Assembly: GCF_028453695.1 (NCBI RefSeq)
Contig: NC_135773.1
Location: 10,168,001 to 10,232,000 of the forward strand
Source: Augochlora pura
Taxonomy: Eukaryota; Arthropoda; Insecta; Hymenoptera; Halictidae
Length of the DNA: 64,000 nucleotides
Direction: 5' to 3'
Both the position numbers and the translations under genes were made by a program. Positions 24,661 through 37,522 of the stretch are shown here, piece by piece. How positions within the stretch are numbered: the first letter of the stretch is position 1; each line of letters opens with the position of its first letter. The notes under the pieces are model-generated. The model searched no databases. It had not been told where the DNA came from and saw nothing but the letters and a program-made list of their open reading frames with translations.

Positions 24661-26338
24661 TCGCCTTGCATTCGATATATCGTCGAGTCTGCATCCATAA
24701 AACTGACCGCAAAAATGTGCAATTAGCGAAGTTTCACTCGTCGGACGGTTTTAAGACTTCCTTTCGTGAACAACTTTCTTGAACACTCGTTAGAATATCA
24801 GCACTCCCGAAACACGTCTTTGCAAACGGCTCGCATAATTGCACAGCAGCGTTCAGAAATTACAAACGCTTTGAAATTGCCACATGTTATATAATTCATG
24901 GTATCCTCGGGGTCCGTTGATTTTCCACCTGCACGCACTCGGACCGAGCCGACGCACATAAATTTGCCCCACCCTGTCCCACGATGATTATCAACGGGAA
25001 GGGAAGTTATTCGACGCAGTTTCACCTACGAACAACCGCGATCCTTCATCGCGTAGAAACGCAACAACCACAACAACGACGACGCTATTCGTTTTCTGTT
25101 ATCGTCCGGGTCACCGTCGTTGCCGCTGGTCACTTGTCACTCAACGGTATCAATAATAGCTTTTTGATTCTTTGACCCGTACGACGGTCGGTTACACTTT
25201 TATTCAAGCGTGACGAGAGATTTGTTCGCGCGGTACAGAGTAGGTTATTTGTCCCAAAACTGACCAAACGTTGATTTCAAAGTTTCGTCCAAACCGTAAA
25301 ATTTTGGGTGGTTGTTTAATAATTGCTTGCGTGAATATTAATGTACTATGTTTGTGTTTTTCTGTCCGTTGCTTAGGAGATGTCGCCCTAACATCTCAGA
25401 ACAAAAAAAATTAGGTCATTTGACCCGGGTGTTTTCTAATTTATTCAGTGTTAAAAAGTGTCCGGCTGTCTTCGCGTCAGATTGTATTTACGAACGGTAG
25501 TGTAACCAGGGGTTGAGAAGCAAGGGTGACGCGGTCGAAGTTCGCACATTTCTATAGCCGTGCACGTCTCCCGCGGAACCTGTTCTGAAAATAATCTCAG
25601 GACGAGTTTCGAAATCCGCCTACTGTTATTACAAATTCTTCGATCCGCTGACAATTGATCCCCGGTCTACGAAGAAACGTGGGGGAGGGGGTGGGAGGCT
25701 GACGGATTCCAAGGGACGATGGCCGCGAATCGGTTTGCGGTTCGAGGAGTAGGGAATGCTCGTCAAAGAGACGTTGAACTCTGGATTCCGCTCGAGGACC
25801 ATCGCGCGGAATAAGAAGCCGGCGATTCGTTGAATTCGGGGGACGTGCGAATCGCGGCAGTGTAGCGCGCCGGTTTTCGCGCGCGTTCACCGTCTACTTT
25901 GACGGTCGAGGACCCTCGTCCCGTTTCGCAGGATGGTAACCGCGTTGCTAGCAGCGGACGGTTCTCTTCCGTCTCGCGTTTGACGGACGTTGATGTATTA
26001 AAGGGTTCAACGGACCGACGGCGGGGAAATCGCGAATTCCCGCGCAGCTGGACCTCATTCCGCGCCCCACGCGAGACGACCGTTTCCTTTCTATTGTAGA
26101 TCCGTTTCCGTTCTCCGCCGAGGAATTCGTTTTCCTTGACTACCACATCCTCCGATTGCGACTTTTCAATGACGAGTGCCGCGGACGTACTCTCGTCGCG
26201 TCTTATTTCAGTCTTTATGCGACCCCGGGGAGTCGGTTGTTTCCCTTTTAACCTTTCTACGGGGAGGAGAAATTCATTCCAATACACTTTCCGACTGTCT
26301 CCGCATAGACGGCCGCATCGTTCTCAGGTACGAATTTA
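24661..26338. other. Gene-free stretch with a GC-rich island at 25.5-26.3 kb
   Basis: The GC-rich part has a 174-codon minus-strand frame (25763-26287) whose first start-like codon is GTG, not ATG, and whose translation is Arg/Ser/Glu-rich without domains. I regard it as chance. Confidence 0.4.
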
Positions 26339-26713
26339 TTAACCCTCCTAATGCGAGGCATTTGTTTCCGCTTGGCCAATTTATTTAGGCTGTTCCGTTC
26401 GATTTAGTGCTTTCAAGTATTTACGAAATTGTTGTCGATTGTTAAGACCGAATGATCACGATGAGCATATAAAGTGATCAGGGTTCTTACAAGAACAAGT
26501 TGCAGCTTTGAGTTATTGGTTTGAGAAAAGCATTCCATATTATTTTTTCTTCATTACTGCTGTGTGAAATTAATTGTATTTATTCATACCATATTTAAGT
26601 TTTCAGTCACTTAATAATTACAAACAGATCTAGGAATGCGAACGTTGTTATGAATTATGGTATGGTGATTTTTAATGGTATCCCAGAGTCGTCGCTCGAG
26701 TGCAAAGGGTTAA
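26339..26713. mobile_element. Possible TTAA-flanked element
   Basis: TTAACCCTCCTAATGCGAGG at the left and, on the minus strand, TTAACCCTTTGCACTCGAGC at the right share TTAACCCTYY and loosely matching inner bases. The right end clearly belongs to the TTAACCCTTTGCA type. Pairing of these two ends is tentative. Confidence 0.35.
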
Positions 26714-26780
26714 TATCTTGTTTCTTTGTTTTACTTGTATTTTTTTATATTCGTATTGAACTTTACTTAAAATTATAGTA

Positions 26781-26920
26781 AATTGAGAAGATAAATTTAA
26801 AGCAAAGAATACGTGTGAAAAAATAGAAAGATTTAATAAACCGATTTATCTTTTAATCGGTTTATTAAATCTTTCTATTTTTTCACACATATTCTTTGCT
26901 TTAAATTTATCTTCTCAATT
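26781..26920. repeat. Near-perfect 65-bp inverted repeat (hairpin) with 10-bp loop
   Basis: Arms 26781-26845 and 26856-26920 are reverse complements with one mismatch out of 65. The loop is TTATCTTTTA. The sequence is AT-rich with no open frame. A transcript would form one long, almost unbroken hairpin, longer than typical insect pre-miRNAs. It might be a hairpin-siRNA source, a very young foldback insertion, or a sequencing or assembly palindrome. Confidence 0.85.
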
Positions 26921-27778
26921 TTCCGAAATTTTTAACATCGGTATAGAGATTTATAATCCTACTTTACTTACTAATACCTAGTAATACCTACTAGTACCCA
27001 ATTACCTATTAATACTTCAGGAAAAGGTATTCAACCTCTCCTGACTAAGTAAGAACCATTCACTCAGAGACAATTGGGAAACACTACATTACATTCAAGT
27101 GTCTCTTGAATTAATGGCTGTTAGCCGTAAGTGTAAGCCATAAGTATTCAAGTTAATTCAATTTAAAAGTTGGACTCTGTACTTTCCGCCTTCTGCGCGT
27201 TTACTCATGGAAATGCTACTTAAATATCCGAGAAGATTGATTTCAATGATAAGCACGAACTGCTCATCGCTGAATGTGAAATTTGCGTCTTATGGAGATA
27301 CTATTAAGGATCTCGCTGGATCTTACTAATTTGAAACCATGTGTGATGTGACGTCGCATTCTCTTTCCAAATTGGTATTTAGAGAATGTAATGCTAGGTT
27401 AGACTCCGTTGATCGATTCTAACTTTATACGTGTTATATTTGTCAAGCTGGAGAACAGAGCTAGAATGACAGAGGTCTGGATGTCCATATCGTCATTTTA
27501 GAATAACTGTACTCGGACAAGAAAAACGTGAAGTATGATATAGTTATAAGAATGTATAAAAGAAAATCGATTTTCTTTTATATTCAGCTTATTATTGAAA
27601 ATCCTGTTAATAGACTTTTGATAAAAGAAGACTACAAATAATTTATAATTCTGATATACAATTTTTAGTAAGAATTTAAAAACTAATAATAAGCAATATC
27701 GAACGCATGGAGATGTAATAATCTTGTACGTTTTCATTGAACCATCTTGTTTAAAGCATTAATAGAATAAATATACTT

Positions 27779-27782
<4 letters not shown>

Positions 27783-27828
<46 letters not shown>
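27783..27828 (+). repeat. (TAA)n microsatellite
   Basis: About 15 uninterrupted copies of TAA. Confidence 0.9.
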
Positions 27829-27829
<1 letters not shown>

Positions 27830-28309
27830 GAGAATACACAGTAAGATCTGTCTGTAACTAAGTTGGTTTACGTAAGATTTCACTTCGAATGCCTATCGAT
27901 TGCGTGCACGATTGACCAAACTGTAATTTCTCTATTGTTCGCTTGAAAAGGCGAACGATTTCCGATCGTTATTCAGAAAACCGTGAAGCATTCAGATGTT
28001 TAAGTCCGCGGTGATCACGAGACGCGATTTCCTTTCACTTTTCTGGCACTTAATTGTGGAACAGCCCTATTCTTTCGTGACCGCAGCGTTATTGGTGGCA
28101 GTTTTACGGGGCGTTTGGAATACAAAGGAGGAGAGGCGTGCTCGTTCAAATTGTCGCGCACAATGACCGAAAGCCCGCACAGGCGAATCACGTAGTCCGC
28201 GAATCAAGTATTCTTGGTGCGCCACGCCGGACTGCGACGTAGGGGTCTGCTGCTAATTTAACGCGTTAGTACATGCATGGACTGAGCAGCCTTCAAATTT
28301 CTGACAAGT

Positions 28310-28340
28310 TTAACCCTTTGGCCTGGGACACCACCTCCAA
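28310..28340 (+). repeat. Solo terminus of a TTAA element
   Basis: TTAACCCTTTGGCCTGGGAC has the TTAACCCTTTG form of the family end at 26713 and 58457. No matching second end was found nearby. Confidence 0.3.
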
Positions 28341-30031
28341 ATATGATTAGCACGAAATTGTTCGCTACGGAGCGTCGCCTAAGACAATGAATATTCAGAG
28401 ATTTTCTCGCAAATGTCGACCTCCGCGAGATCCGGCACAGACACGGTCTTCATTCGATTACTTTAAATAGCACGAGTAAAAATGGATTGAAAATAGAAAA
28501 TAGCACGACGTCGTGCTGAGCTTTTTCTCTCGCAAGCTCCACCTCGTAAAATTACCACGTATGCTTTTGGCTGAGGTATCTCTGAGTGATTGTAAGAACT
28601 GTCATCTTTAATTGTTGAACTGAAGATTTTGGTATTTAATTGGAAGTAGTTTCATACGTTTATTTCAAGACTTTTTATTGTGGATAAAACGAAATACAAA
28701 TCGAGGACTTCATTAAGCCACTCAAGTTGAATGACGAGTTTCGTATTTCTTATAGATGTTAAAACTGTGAAAACTGTTTTCTTGATGAGTTATTAGAAAA
28801 TAAACCACACTAAATAAGGAATTTATAATTAATGGTTCGTAGGTTTCGTTCACGATAATTTCAATTATGTTAAGAATTTTTGTCCTAATTTCATTGCAAC
28901 TTAAAACGTATATTTTACAATGTCTGATATTAGCATTACTTTATCAATCTTTTCTATTACGAATAATATAGTGTGCACTATTTATATAAATATATGACGG
29001 AAATATTTTAGTTTTATCTTGCGATACATCGTAACGAATGGAGTTAAACTTTATTCAATTTTACTTGATAGTTGCGTCAAATTTCGAATCAACGAAGTTA
29101 ATTAACTAGGGGACGTGGCTTTCGTTGTGAAACTTACAAAACGTCGTGCAAACTTTTCTCGTTCACGCGACGCCTGCAGATTATATTTGTTGCGAATACG
29201 AGCCGTATTGGTCGAAATAACGAGTTTCCTCGTTCCGCGTGCACTTTTTACCGAACCCGGTTGATTGTAATGCTTAGAGGTAGGTAGTGTCACGTATAAT
29301 ATACGATCTTCACTTCTCTTCCTGATCAGTCGAACTTTCCATTATTAAAGGATTCTCCAAGGATTTTTATGTACGTCCGAAGGAACCCTGGCTACACAGA
29401 TGCGTAACGAATTAACGCGCATTGTCGCCGACGTCGTGAAATCTTCTAACAACCAATATACCATCGATTCATGTATTATGTAACAGAGCCATCCTTGGGG
29501 TATAAAAGACGGGACGAACTCTCCGCCATTAATCATTTTTCACCGCGAAGCGCGGCCGGCTGATCGGATCCGTCGACGAACAGAAAACGATAAACGCTGG
29601 GATCCGCGGCGGCGGTCGTGACAGGTACAAAGCGGTCAATCATGCACCTGCCGCGACGATGGTCACTGGCCAATGCACCCGACGCATTATTATCCGGCTA
29701 ACAAGTGAACGTAACCGAGCCTCCGCCTTTTCTCCGGCTCTTTTCTTTTTTAACCACCGACGGCGTACCTCCGTGTTCATTCATCCATAACTATCGTTGA
29801 ATCGATCATTGTGACTAACAATATCGTCTTGCTGAAAGTTCGAGCGGGTCTTCCACCTTATAGGCTCGTTTCCGCCGCTAGACGAATTGATCGTTTCACC
29901 TCGGAACCGCGTGTAGGTCGATCGTTGGACAGAGTATGCACGTTCATTGATTTTGTACGGTCTTCGCCAAGTTCTCCTAATACGATTCTAAAATGCCCGA
30001 GATTTGCAAATTCTTTTCACAGAAATTTATA
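28341..30031. other. Gene-free stretch
   Basis: Mostly AT-rich, with a GC-richer part around 29.5-29.9 kb. No exon, RNA gene or repeat boundary was recognised. Confidence 0.4.
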
Positions 30032-30246
30032 TTAACCCTCTTAGTGCCGGAAGGAAAAGCCAAATTTTACGGTTGTACTAGGGTTTGGGAAAAGGCTCAT
30101 ATAAACCAAACGAAAAGCAATATTTACATAATTCAAAAAGCAGTGTATTAAGGACGAAATCGAGAATGACACAGTGACAAAGAATGACACTTTTCGCCAC
30201 TGCAGCGCGGGCCGATATATCGGCCCTCCGGCACTAAGAGGGTTAA
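30032..30246. mobile_element. TTAA-flanked piggyBac-like MITE
   Basis: TTAACCCTCTTAGTGCCGGA at the left is mirrored by TCCGGCACTAAGAGGGTTAA at the right: a perfect inverted terminus including the TTAA. The 215-bp element has no coding capacity. An 18-bp perfect palindrome, GGGCCGATATATCGGCCC (30209-30226), lies 20 bp inside the right end only. TTAA targets and CCC-starting ends are hallmarks of the piggyBac superfamily; assignment beyond that is inference. Confidence 0.8.
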
Positions 30247-30249
30247 AGT

Positions 30250-33080
30250 TGTTTTAACGCAGAATGTCGCTATTCCACGACGTCGTGCAGAACCGAGGGG
30301 TTCGATGTCGAGTCTTTTTTAGTTTAAACTGTGCTTTAATTATTCAATGCTTAATAAATTCTATGCGAAATCGTCGCCACAACTTAAGCTCATTTCTACA
30401 GTGCAAGTGGTCCATGAACTGTACGTTACAATAAGACGTCATTGAAGTAAGAATCTTCAGAATCTCCAACGCTCGTGTCTTCAAGCTTGCACTCTCGTCA
30501 GCATACCTTTCTCGTATTCGAAGGTATTCGTTCCTCCGTGTGCATAAGTCGTTTCGAACTTCTACACCGGAAGTCGCTGTACCAAGAACATCGTAGATGA
30601 AAGCAAATTATACATCTTATGATCCCAAGTTGCTGCATATTAAACGATGTAAGAGCCGGTTCAATTCACGGATAGAACTTTGAGGAATAGCCAACGATTT
30701 AAACAAAGGATACGCCTCTGGTATCGATCGTCGAGTCGTATCAATTACGTGTGAATGTGTCGCGCTAACATCGTCCTGGTAAAACAGAACCCGTCTCGGA
30801 CCGAGAAATGCTAAAGAACATTTCCCGTTTGACATTGAGTGCAACACGCAGAACTTGCGGACGGATTAATTATTCAGAGTTTGCTTAACTAGTTAAGCGG
30901 TTACGGCGCGACAGCACGTCACGCAACAACTTCAACAAAATCGGTGTAACGTGGGGGGCGCCGGCCCGCGCGTTACAACGTTTCAATTAATATCGAAACT
31001 TATCAACATCATCGCGTGTGGTAACATGAAACTCAATTTCGAGACAATTACAGCCGGTTTCGGGTAAACTTACGGTAGGGACAGTGCCAGGGGGTCGACT
31101 GGTGGCAGAGTTTGTAGTCCAGAGAACTCGAGAACTTCTGATGCAACATTCACCGAGGGAAAAAGTTAGAAATGGTAAAATCAATGCAAATCTAACCAAA
31201 AAGATCACTCTACGAAGAAGCTGCCATACGAGTGTACTTGCTCGCGTAAGGATGGTGGAGGAAAGAGCGAAGTGGAAACCTGCTTTTTGAGTGGAACCTG
31301 CTGGTGGAGTCATTAAGAAGATCGCCTGGAGCCTACAAGTACCCTGGTGGTCGCTGATAGACACTTTATATTAAGTTGCATGTCAATCGAAAATTGAAAA
31401 ATCGGACAAGTCTCGACATCGATAGTAGAAAATCCTGTTTCACGGATTCGAAGATGCTCGCAGCGATCATCCGAGATTTGCGACGGCGAGCTTGTCTGGT
31501 TCATGGAGCTAGCTGGATAGAGGCTCGCCAGTCGGCCATTGTAACAAAGAAACTAGTTTCGCGGATTAGTGCCTGCTCGCGACAATTCGTTGCGCAACTC
31601 GGCCGAGCGAATCCGCGACTTTCACGCCGTTGGATCGGCCGTTCGGTTAAGGATCCGTCGACGGTGCTGGTGATTAACAGCCGAAAAGATGCCGCGGCTG
31701 GTGCTTATCAACGACAGCCGCGCGACAGTGACGTCGGATCGGGGCTAGCGACGCAGCACGGCGAGGCTGAATATGGTTACATAAGGAAAGAGACAACGTT
31801 GCTGCGGCGGGTTTACAGTCAGGCATGCATATACGATCGGTATTAACCATAAGTGGTCGCACGAACACGGAAGAACGCTTATATCTCCTTTACTCTCCCG
31901 TCTTCCGTGCCTCGTTCTTGGATCTCTCCTGCTTCCCCTCTTCTTCGCCGCTGATGCGTGACGTAGCGTCTGCTAAGGGATTAAAGAAAATACGCCGCAA
32001 AGCGACTCGGACCGGCTTGAGGCGGAGTTCGAGCGGAATGAAGCATTTATGTACTCCACGCCATTGCAAGTTATTTTATCGGATTTCCCGCTCGGAGTTT
32101 GGCGGCCCCGAAGTGGACTCGGAAGGACCTCCCAGGGCTGCCGAGATGGTTCGGTGGAGACGGTCTTTGCAAGATTACCGAGGGTATCCCGAAGACATTC
32201 CTGGGGCCACCGAAGCTCGCTGATGCTTCTCCGAAGCTAATCAAAGTTCCAGAACAGTCTTATGAAGACGATGACGCTATGCCGGACAGTCCTCCAAGGG
32301 CAACGGAAGTTCTTGCATAATCCTCGGAGGGCCCTGGAACGCTGTAGCAGGGCCCTTGAATGACCACCAAGATCCTTGGATGACCTACAAGCGCAAGAAG
32401 CGCTCTTCTACGGCCCTTGGGATATTTCCGCAAGGAGCTGAGTGGCCGAAGAAGGCGAGAGGAACGCGGTCAGTGGTAGCCAAAGAGACCGTGACGGAAA
32501 TTTAGGGGATGAAAATCGCCCGTAAATCGTTTGATCTCTCCAGCCCAGTAAAGACCACGAGGTTCTGATGCAGGAGTTCTATTTATATATTCGCAAGGAC
32601 GCGAACAAAATAAATCTCGACCAGCCATCTAGTAGAATATCACGGCAAGCACCTTTTAAAGCGTTCGGCTCGATCCATGGCTGAAAAATAAGTTTCGTCG
32701 AATTCTCGGGAAACCCTACACCCTCGAACTTTTACCATTTCTACGTCCGCAACCTGGCGCTTGTCAAACTGTTCCCCAAGACCGATTAGTCTCTGGATGC
32801 CCGGTGCACTCTTCCTCCATTAACGGAGGATCTGGACCGATTCGTTGGTACCGCGGCGAAGTCTCCTTAGTCCGGCTCCCCGGTATTCCCGCGGACGTAT
32901 AAGGTATCCCGACATTAGTAGCGGTGGAAACGCGAATCCATCAAGGTATCCATCTAAGAAACGCCTGGTATCCCATTTCTGCCATTCGTTCTACGTCGTA
33001 GGAACGTATATTTCAGTAGCGTATCATCTTGTACTAATGCAGAAGCCACTTGCCGCTTTTACTCCTCGAGGAGCTCACGT
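30250..33080. other. Gene-free stretch; GC-richer at 31.0-32.6 kb
   Basis: Several frames of 100-156 codons occur (for example plus 31376-31846 and plus 31825-32223), but none has a recognisable domain or splice context. The 32.1-32.4 kb part contains imperfectly repeated words around GGGCC(C/T)TTG, suggesting a decayed minisatellite rather than coding sequence. Confidence 0.4.
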
Positions 33081-33084
33081 AACG

Positions 33085-33210
33085 CATTCTCTCCCCCTCT
33101 TCTCTCTACTCCTGTCCTTCCTTTTCCATTTAACCCTCGTCTCCTCCATCTCATTTTCTCTCTTCCTCCCTCTCTTTCTCTCTTACTCTCTTACTCTCTA
33201 CAGGGCCTTT
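33085..33210 (+). repeat. Pyrimidine-rich low-complexity tract
   Basis: CT-rich run of about 125 bases with CTCTTACTCT-like repeats and no coding content. Confidence 0.6.
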
Positions 33211-33740
33211 CAACTAGAGGTTTCGTTTTGAATATGTCGCCATCTTCTCAACTCTCGAACGATTTGCTCTAATTTTTTTTACCATTATTTTCGAACTTCC
33301 ACGTTTTCGTAATCTTGTTAGTTCATTTGCAACAAAATTTCATGTAAAATAAGAAAAATCTTCGTTTTCGTAGTTTAGACAAAAATTTAATCCACTAGGT
33401 TGTACGCAAGCTTACAACTACAGCGACGCGGGTTACAGAGGTGAACAATTATAACAATATTAAAAGACTTTATTATTGATACAAAAATTTTGTTGTACTG
33501 TCTACATATTCAATAAAACCTCGCGGAAGTATCGAGAATGTTTTTAGTATGCTTGTTAAGAAAAGAATTCTTAAGAATCATTGATATTTTGGTATCCTAA
33601 ACCAGAGTCGGTCCTGAAAGACAATGTTAGAGCCGTTATCGAAGCAATCGAGCCGCCCACGTGGAAGCCATTTAACATTGTTTTCTATCGTTAATGTCAA
33701 TCCTTCCTCTATCGATTCGAACAAGAATCACATAATATTA

Positions 33741-34890
33741 TGTTTACCCATAAGTTTCTTCCGCGCCACGCTATGAGTGACTCTATGTGACTACGTTTAT
33801 ATAAACATGCAGGCTTATCTCTTAGCCGTTTATGGCATCGGTTTCAGTCGTTGGTAAAAAGAAGTCTCTTTTAAAATGTTTTCTGCACCGTTCAATATGG
33901 AGAGCCAAAAGAAGCATTTGCGGCATGTTATGCTTCATTGCTTTAAAAAAGGCAATAGTGCAAAGGACACTGCAGACGAGATTTGTACCGTTTACGGGAG
34001 TGGTACTACAACTATTAGGACCGTCCGGAATTGGTTTAAAAAATTAAGAGCTGGCAATTTCGAGTTGAATGATGAAGACCGCAGCGGCCGCCCAACAACG
34101 AATGACATTTTCAAGACTGTGCTCACTGAAAATCTGCGATATAGTGTGTGCGAGATAGTGGATGCCACTAATATTCCCTAAACAACGGTACATAAGCATT
34201 TAATCAACATATGCGACATAAAAGAGATCCTTTCTTAAAAAGGCTTGTTACTGGAGACATGGATTTTATACCAAAATGTACATCGAAAACGCACTTGGCC
34301 TAACGAAAATAGACCTTCAACTGTTGTAAAGCCCAGACTTCATCCGAAGAAGATTCTTTTGTGCATTTGGTGGGACTGGAAGGTGTAGTGTGCTACGAGC
34401 TCCTTCCTCAAGGTGATACGATCAATGCTGACAGATATTGCAATCAACTGGATTAATTAAAAGCCGCCATAGCAGAAAAACGGCCAGAATTGGCGAACCG
34501 ACGAGGCGTCGTTTTCCATCACGACAACGCAAGACCGCATGTTGCGTTGGCCGTAATGCAAAAATTATTACAGTTTGATTAGGACGTTCTACCTCATCCT
34601 CCTAGCTCCCCAGACCTTGTTCCATCCGATTACCACTTGTTCCTCTCCTTAAAAAATTCTCTCCGTGGTAAATCTTTCAAATCCATAAGCGAAATAAAAA
34701 CGCACCTAGATGAATATTTTGCAAATAAGCTTCAACAATTTTGGAAAGAGGGCATAATGAGGCTTCCTGAGAGATGGAAGAAGGTTATAGAACAGAACGG
34801 TTCATATATAACATAATAAATCCACCTTAAACAACAAATATCGTGTATTCATTTCGCATCAAAAAAAGGGAAGAAACTCATGGGACACCC
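33741..34890 (+). mobile_element. Decayed mariner transposon with TA target duplication
   Basis: The ends are imperfect inverted repeats: the left reads ACCCATAAGTTTCTTCC (33746-33762) and the right, on the minus strand, GTCCCATGAGTTTCTTCC. The element is flanked by TA at 33739-33740 and 34891-34892, the universal mariner target duplication. At 1,150 bp it is shorter than the ~1.28 kb of intact mariners, in line with internal deletions in the transposase gene it carries. Confidence 0.85.
33897..34816 (+). pseudogene. Mariner transposase pseudogene
   Basis: The frame from the ATG at 33897 (MESQKKHLRHVMLHCFKKG) to the stop at 34179-34181 is a typical mariner N-terminal helix-turn-helix region, with NWFKKLRAGNFEL and DEDRSGRP as its landmarks. 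Beyond it the gene is broken: part of the segment between the DNA-binding and catalytic domains is missing, a small deletion follows the first catalytic Asp (VTGD), and the frame then resumes as WILYQNVHRKRTW and LHPKKILLCIWWD. A further shift leads to ELLPQGDTINADRY, VVFHHDNARPH (second Asp) and VPSDYHLF (third Asp), and the protein ends at RWKKVIEQNG plus a stop. The Asp residues keep the 34-residue spacing of the DD34D class. At least two in-frame stops remain in the C-terminal half, so no functional enzyme is made. Confidence 0.85.
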
Positions 34891-34892
34891 TA

Positions 34893-37520
34893 ATATATCA
34901 TAAAACATACCCGTCTTATCGATAAATGAAAATGAATCCTCTAGTTGGAAGACCCTGTATTTCTCTAGACTTCTGTCTTCCCTCACCTCTTTCTCGTTCT
35001 CCGCTTACTAGCTCCACGCTCTTTCCCCCGTTTCCTTTTCCCTTTTTCCTCGTTTTTCCGCGCGGCCTGTAACAAGGGTGTGCAGGTGTGCAACGCTTTC
35101 TATCTTTGCCCGCGTGCACACAGGCGCGCCGACGCGCCCGCGGATTCATGCACACGGTGTGTGCCGCGGAATTGCACGCGATCCTCGTTCCTTCGCCGCC
35201 GTTTCGCCGCGCCGCCGTTTCGCCGCGCCGCGCCGTCGACGATTCCTCGATAACGATACGCAGCCGCGCGGGCACGCGGGAAACACGGAATCAATCCTAC
35301 TCGCGTTCCCCCCCGATGATAATATCGCGGGCCGATGTTTTCGCGTTTTCCAATTTCAGTTGCACCCGCGGGGCTCCGCGCCGCAGACGGTTCAAGGCCC
35401 CGCGAAAGGCGTTGTTGCTTGTCTATCCGCGCTGGATCTCGCTTGATCCCGAGCTTACGGAGACACCCGGGCTCAAGCCTGCATCCGATACTCTATGTAC
35501 AGGGTGTGCGAGCGAGCGTCAGAGCGCATCTTGATGTTCGGTCATTGAATTCTTCGAGGAACGTATTGCCAACTGATAACTAGCATTTTTTGCGAAAGCA
35601 GAATTCCATCCACTGATTCCAAGATGCAGGGGAAAAAGAAAAGTTTCGTAAATCTACGTAAGGAAATAGAATTTCCTTAATTTATTTTCTTAATTATTTT
35701 AATCGATTGGACATAATGCGACAGTATTAAAATAATTTTGAAAACCATGTCTAGAACATAAAATCCACAGTCTATTAATAACACTTGTAAATACGATTTT
35801 CATTACAGAGAATATTTACTACTAATATTTACTAGAGAATATTTACTAAAAACTTTAATTTCGCACATTAAAACTCTTGTAACAGAAAAATCTAATCACA
35901 GGTTTTTCTAGAATAAGATGTTAATTTCCTGATTTTTGTATCATTAAAAGATTATCCGTTCGCCAACGTTATCTTTTAATCTGTTCTATTGAAACACCAT
36001 TTTTCAGTTCTTTAAAAATTTTGGAAATTATCTCTTCTTAACCCTTCCACTGATTTAAGCGGCGATCGTCAAACGTCGGCGCCAACTCGCAAACGAACCC
36101 GTAGTTCATTGCCTCCTTAAAGCCTGCGTAATCTCGCCGTGCGTTCGTCAAACGCGAAAAGGCAAATCCCCAAAGAATTCGATAGATCTACGAAAGAAAA
36201 TTCATATCCAACAATGGCCGGTCCACTATGATTTTAGCCGTTTTATCTGCCCACCGCCGAGTCGGAATCAGCGAGAGCCATTCAAGCCGCGAACGTTAAT
36301 TCCAGAATAATTCGTAGGTTTCGCCGGTGGTACCCTGTACATTCAGCGAAACGAGCCCGCACACGTACACCCGGTCTCGACTGTGATTAGTGTCCTCGTG
36401 CGTCGTCTGCGAGCTTACGTCGTGATCCATGGCCTGTCCCAATCTTTGCTGCTAAGGCAAAAGGAAGCAAAGAGAAACGCGGGCAAACACTCGGCTTAAC
36501 CCAGTGAGGGGGCCTCGGCTACCCAGAATAACTTGTTCCGCATTGCATTATTAGACGGTTATTTCGAAGCGCGTCGCGCGACGCCTCCCTCGAACGAAGG
36601 ACCTCGCCTCCCTCCGCTCTCGTCCTTATTTTCTATCCTTCGTAGGACACCGACGACAATGTAACCTCGAATTTTTCCTTGTCGTCGAATTTGCGTGCTC
36701 TCGCGCCCGTACTTTGTCACTCCCGATCTAGTAATAGCATCTACGGCTCCACCAAATTTATCTAAGCGGACCAACCAACGTATACGGAAGCTGCCCATTA
36801 AAATTTTAGTGCGAGTCCGCCGCGTCGCGTCGCGCTCGGACACTTATATTGCACACTTTGCTATAAATTCAGATTTAATGAGGTGTCCCGGCATAGTCGG
36901 ATCGCGATGATTAAGATCGTACACGTTTCTTTTCGGAAATTTATTGTCGATTATTTATTTTAGCGCAGCCTTGACGCTTTTCGAGCCGATGGACCGCTTA
37001 ATGTTAGACCTTTATTTTTTCTTTCGTTGTTTAACATTGTTGTAGGTATTTGAGAAAGAATTCTAGTGCGAGATAATTCCATTGCGCGATTTAATATAAT
37101 AGCATAATTTCCCTACGAATTACCCTACCTATTTCATCTGCTTAAATCTCTCTAAAAGCGTCTGCCAATGCGATACATCTCACAGCATCGCTCAAATTCT
37201 TGGCAACTGGTCGGTAAAAGCCTTTCTCTTCAAATCTTGAGACATACTCGCCGAAATGGCCATCTATTCATTGCCCCCTAACTTCTAAATGCGAATTATA
37301 TCATTAAAAATATTGTAACTTCATTAAATATAGAAATTAATTGGTCAGATACTGAAAGACTATTTCATTGCTATTTTATAGTTTTGAATCGTTACGATAA
37401 TAATTTAAAATACAGTCGAAATTTTCTCAGATTATCACGTAAATCAGTAGCATGTACCATACAACGCAATGATAGAATGCTTTTTGTAATCGATCCTGTA
37501 ATAACTGTATCAAAACCCTT
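34893..37520. other. Gene-free stretch with a GC-rich island at 35.0-35.6 kb
   Basis: The island is CpG-rich with overlapping Arg/Ala/Pro-rich frames on both strands and no recognisable domain. A solo AGACTGCGG-family end (ATAAAATCCACAGTCTATTA) lies at 35758-35777. The 36.0-36.9 kb part is moderately GC-rich without recognisable exons. Confidence 0.4.
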
Positions 37521-37522
37521 CT

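Noticed and set aside
25763..26287. 174-codon minus-strand frame in a GC-rich island
   Set aside because: The first start-like codon is GTG; the translation is Arg/Ser/Glu-rich with no domain or splice context.
36045..36085. TTAACCCTTCCACTG, considered as another TTAA MITE end
   Set aside because: No inverse partner within several hundred bases and only partial similarity to the other termini.
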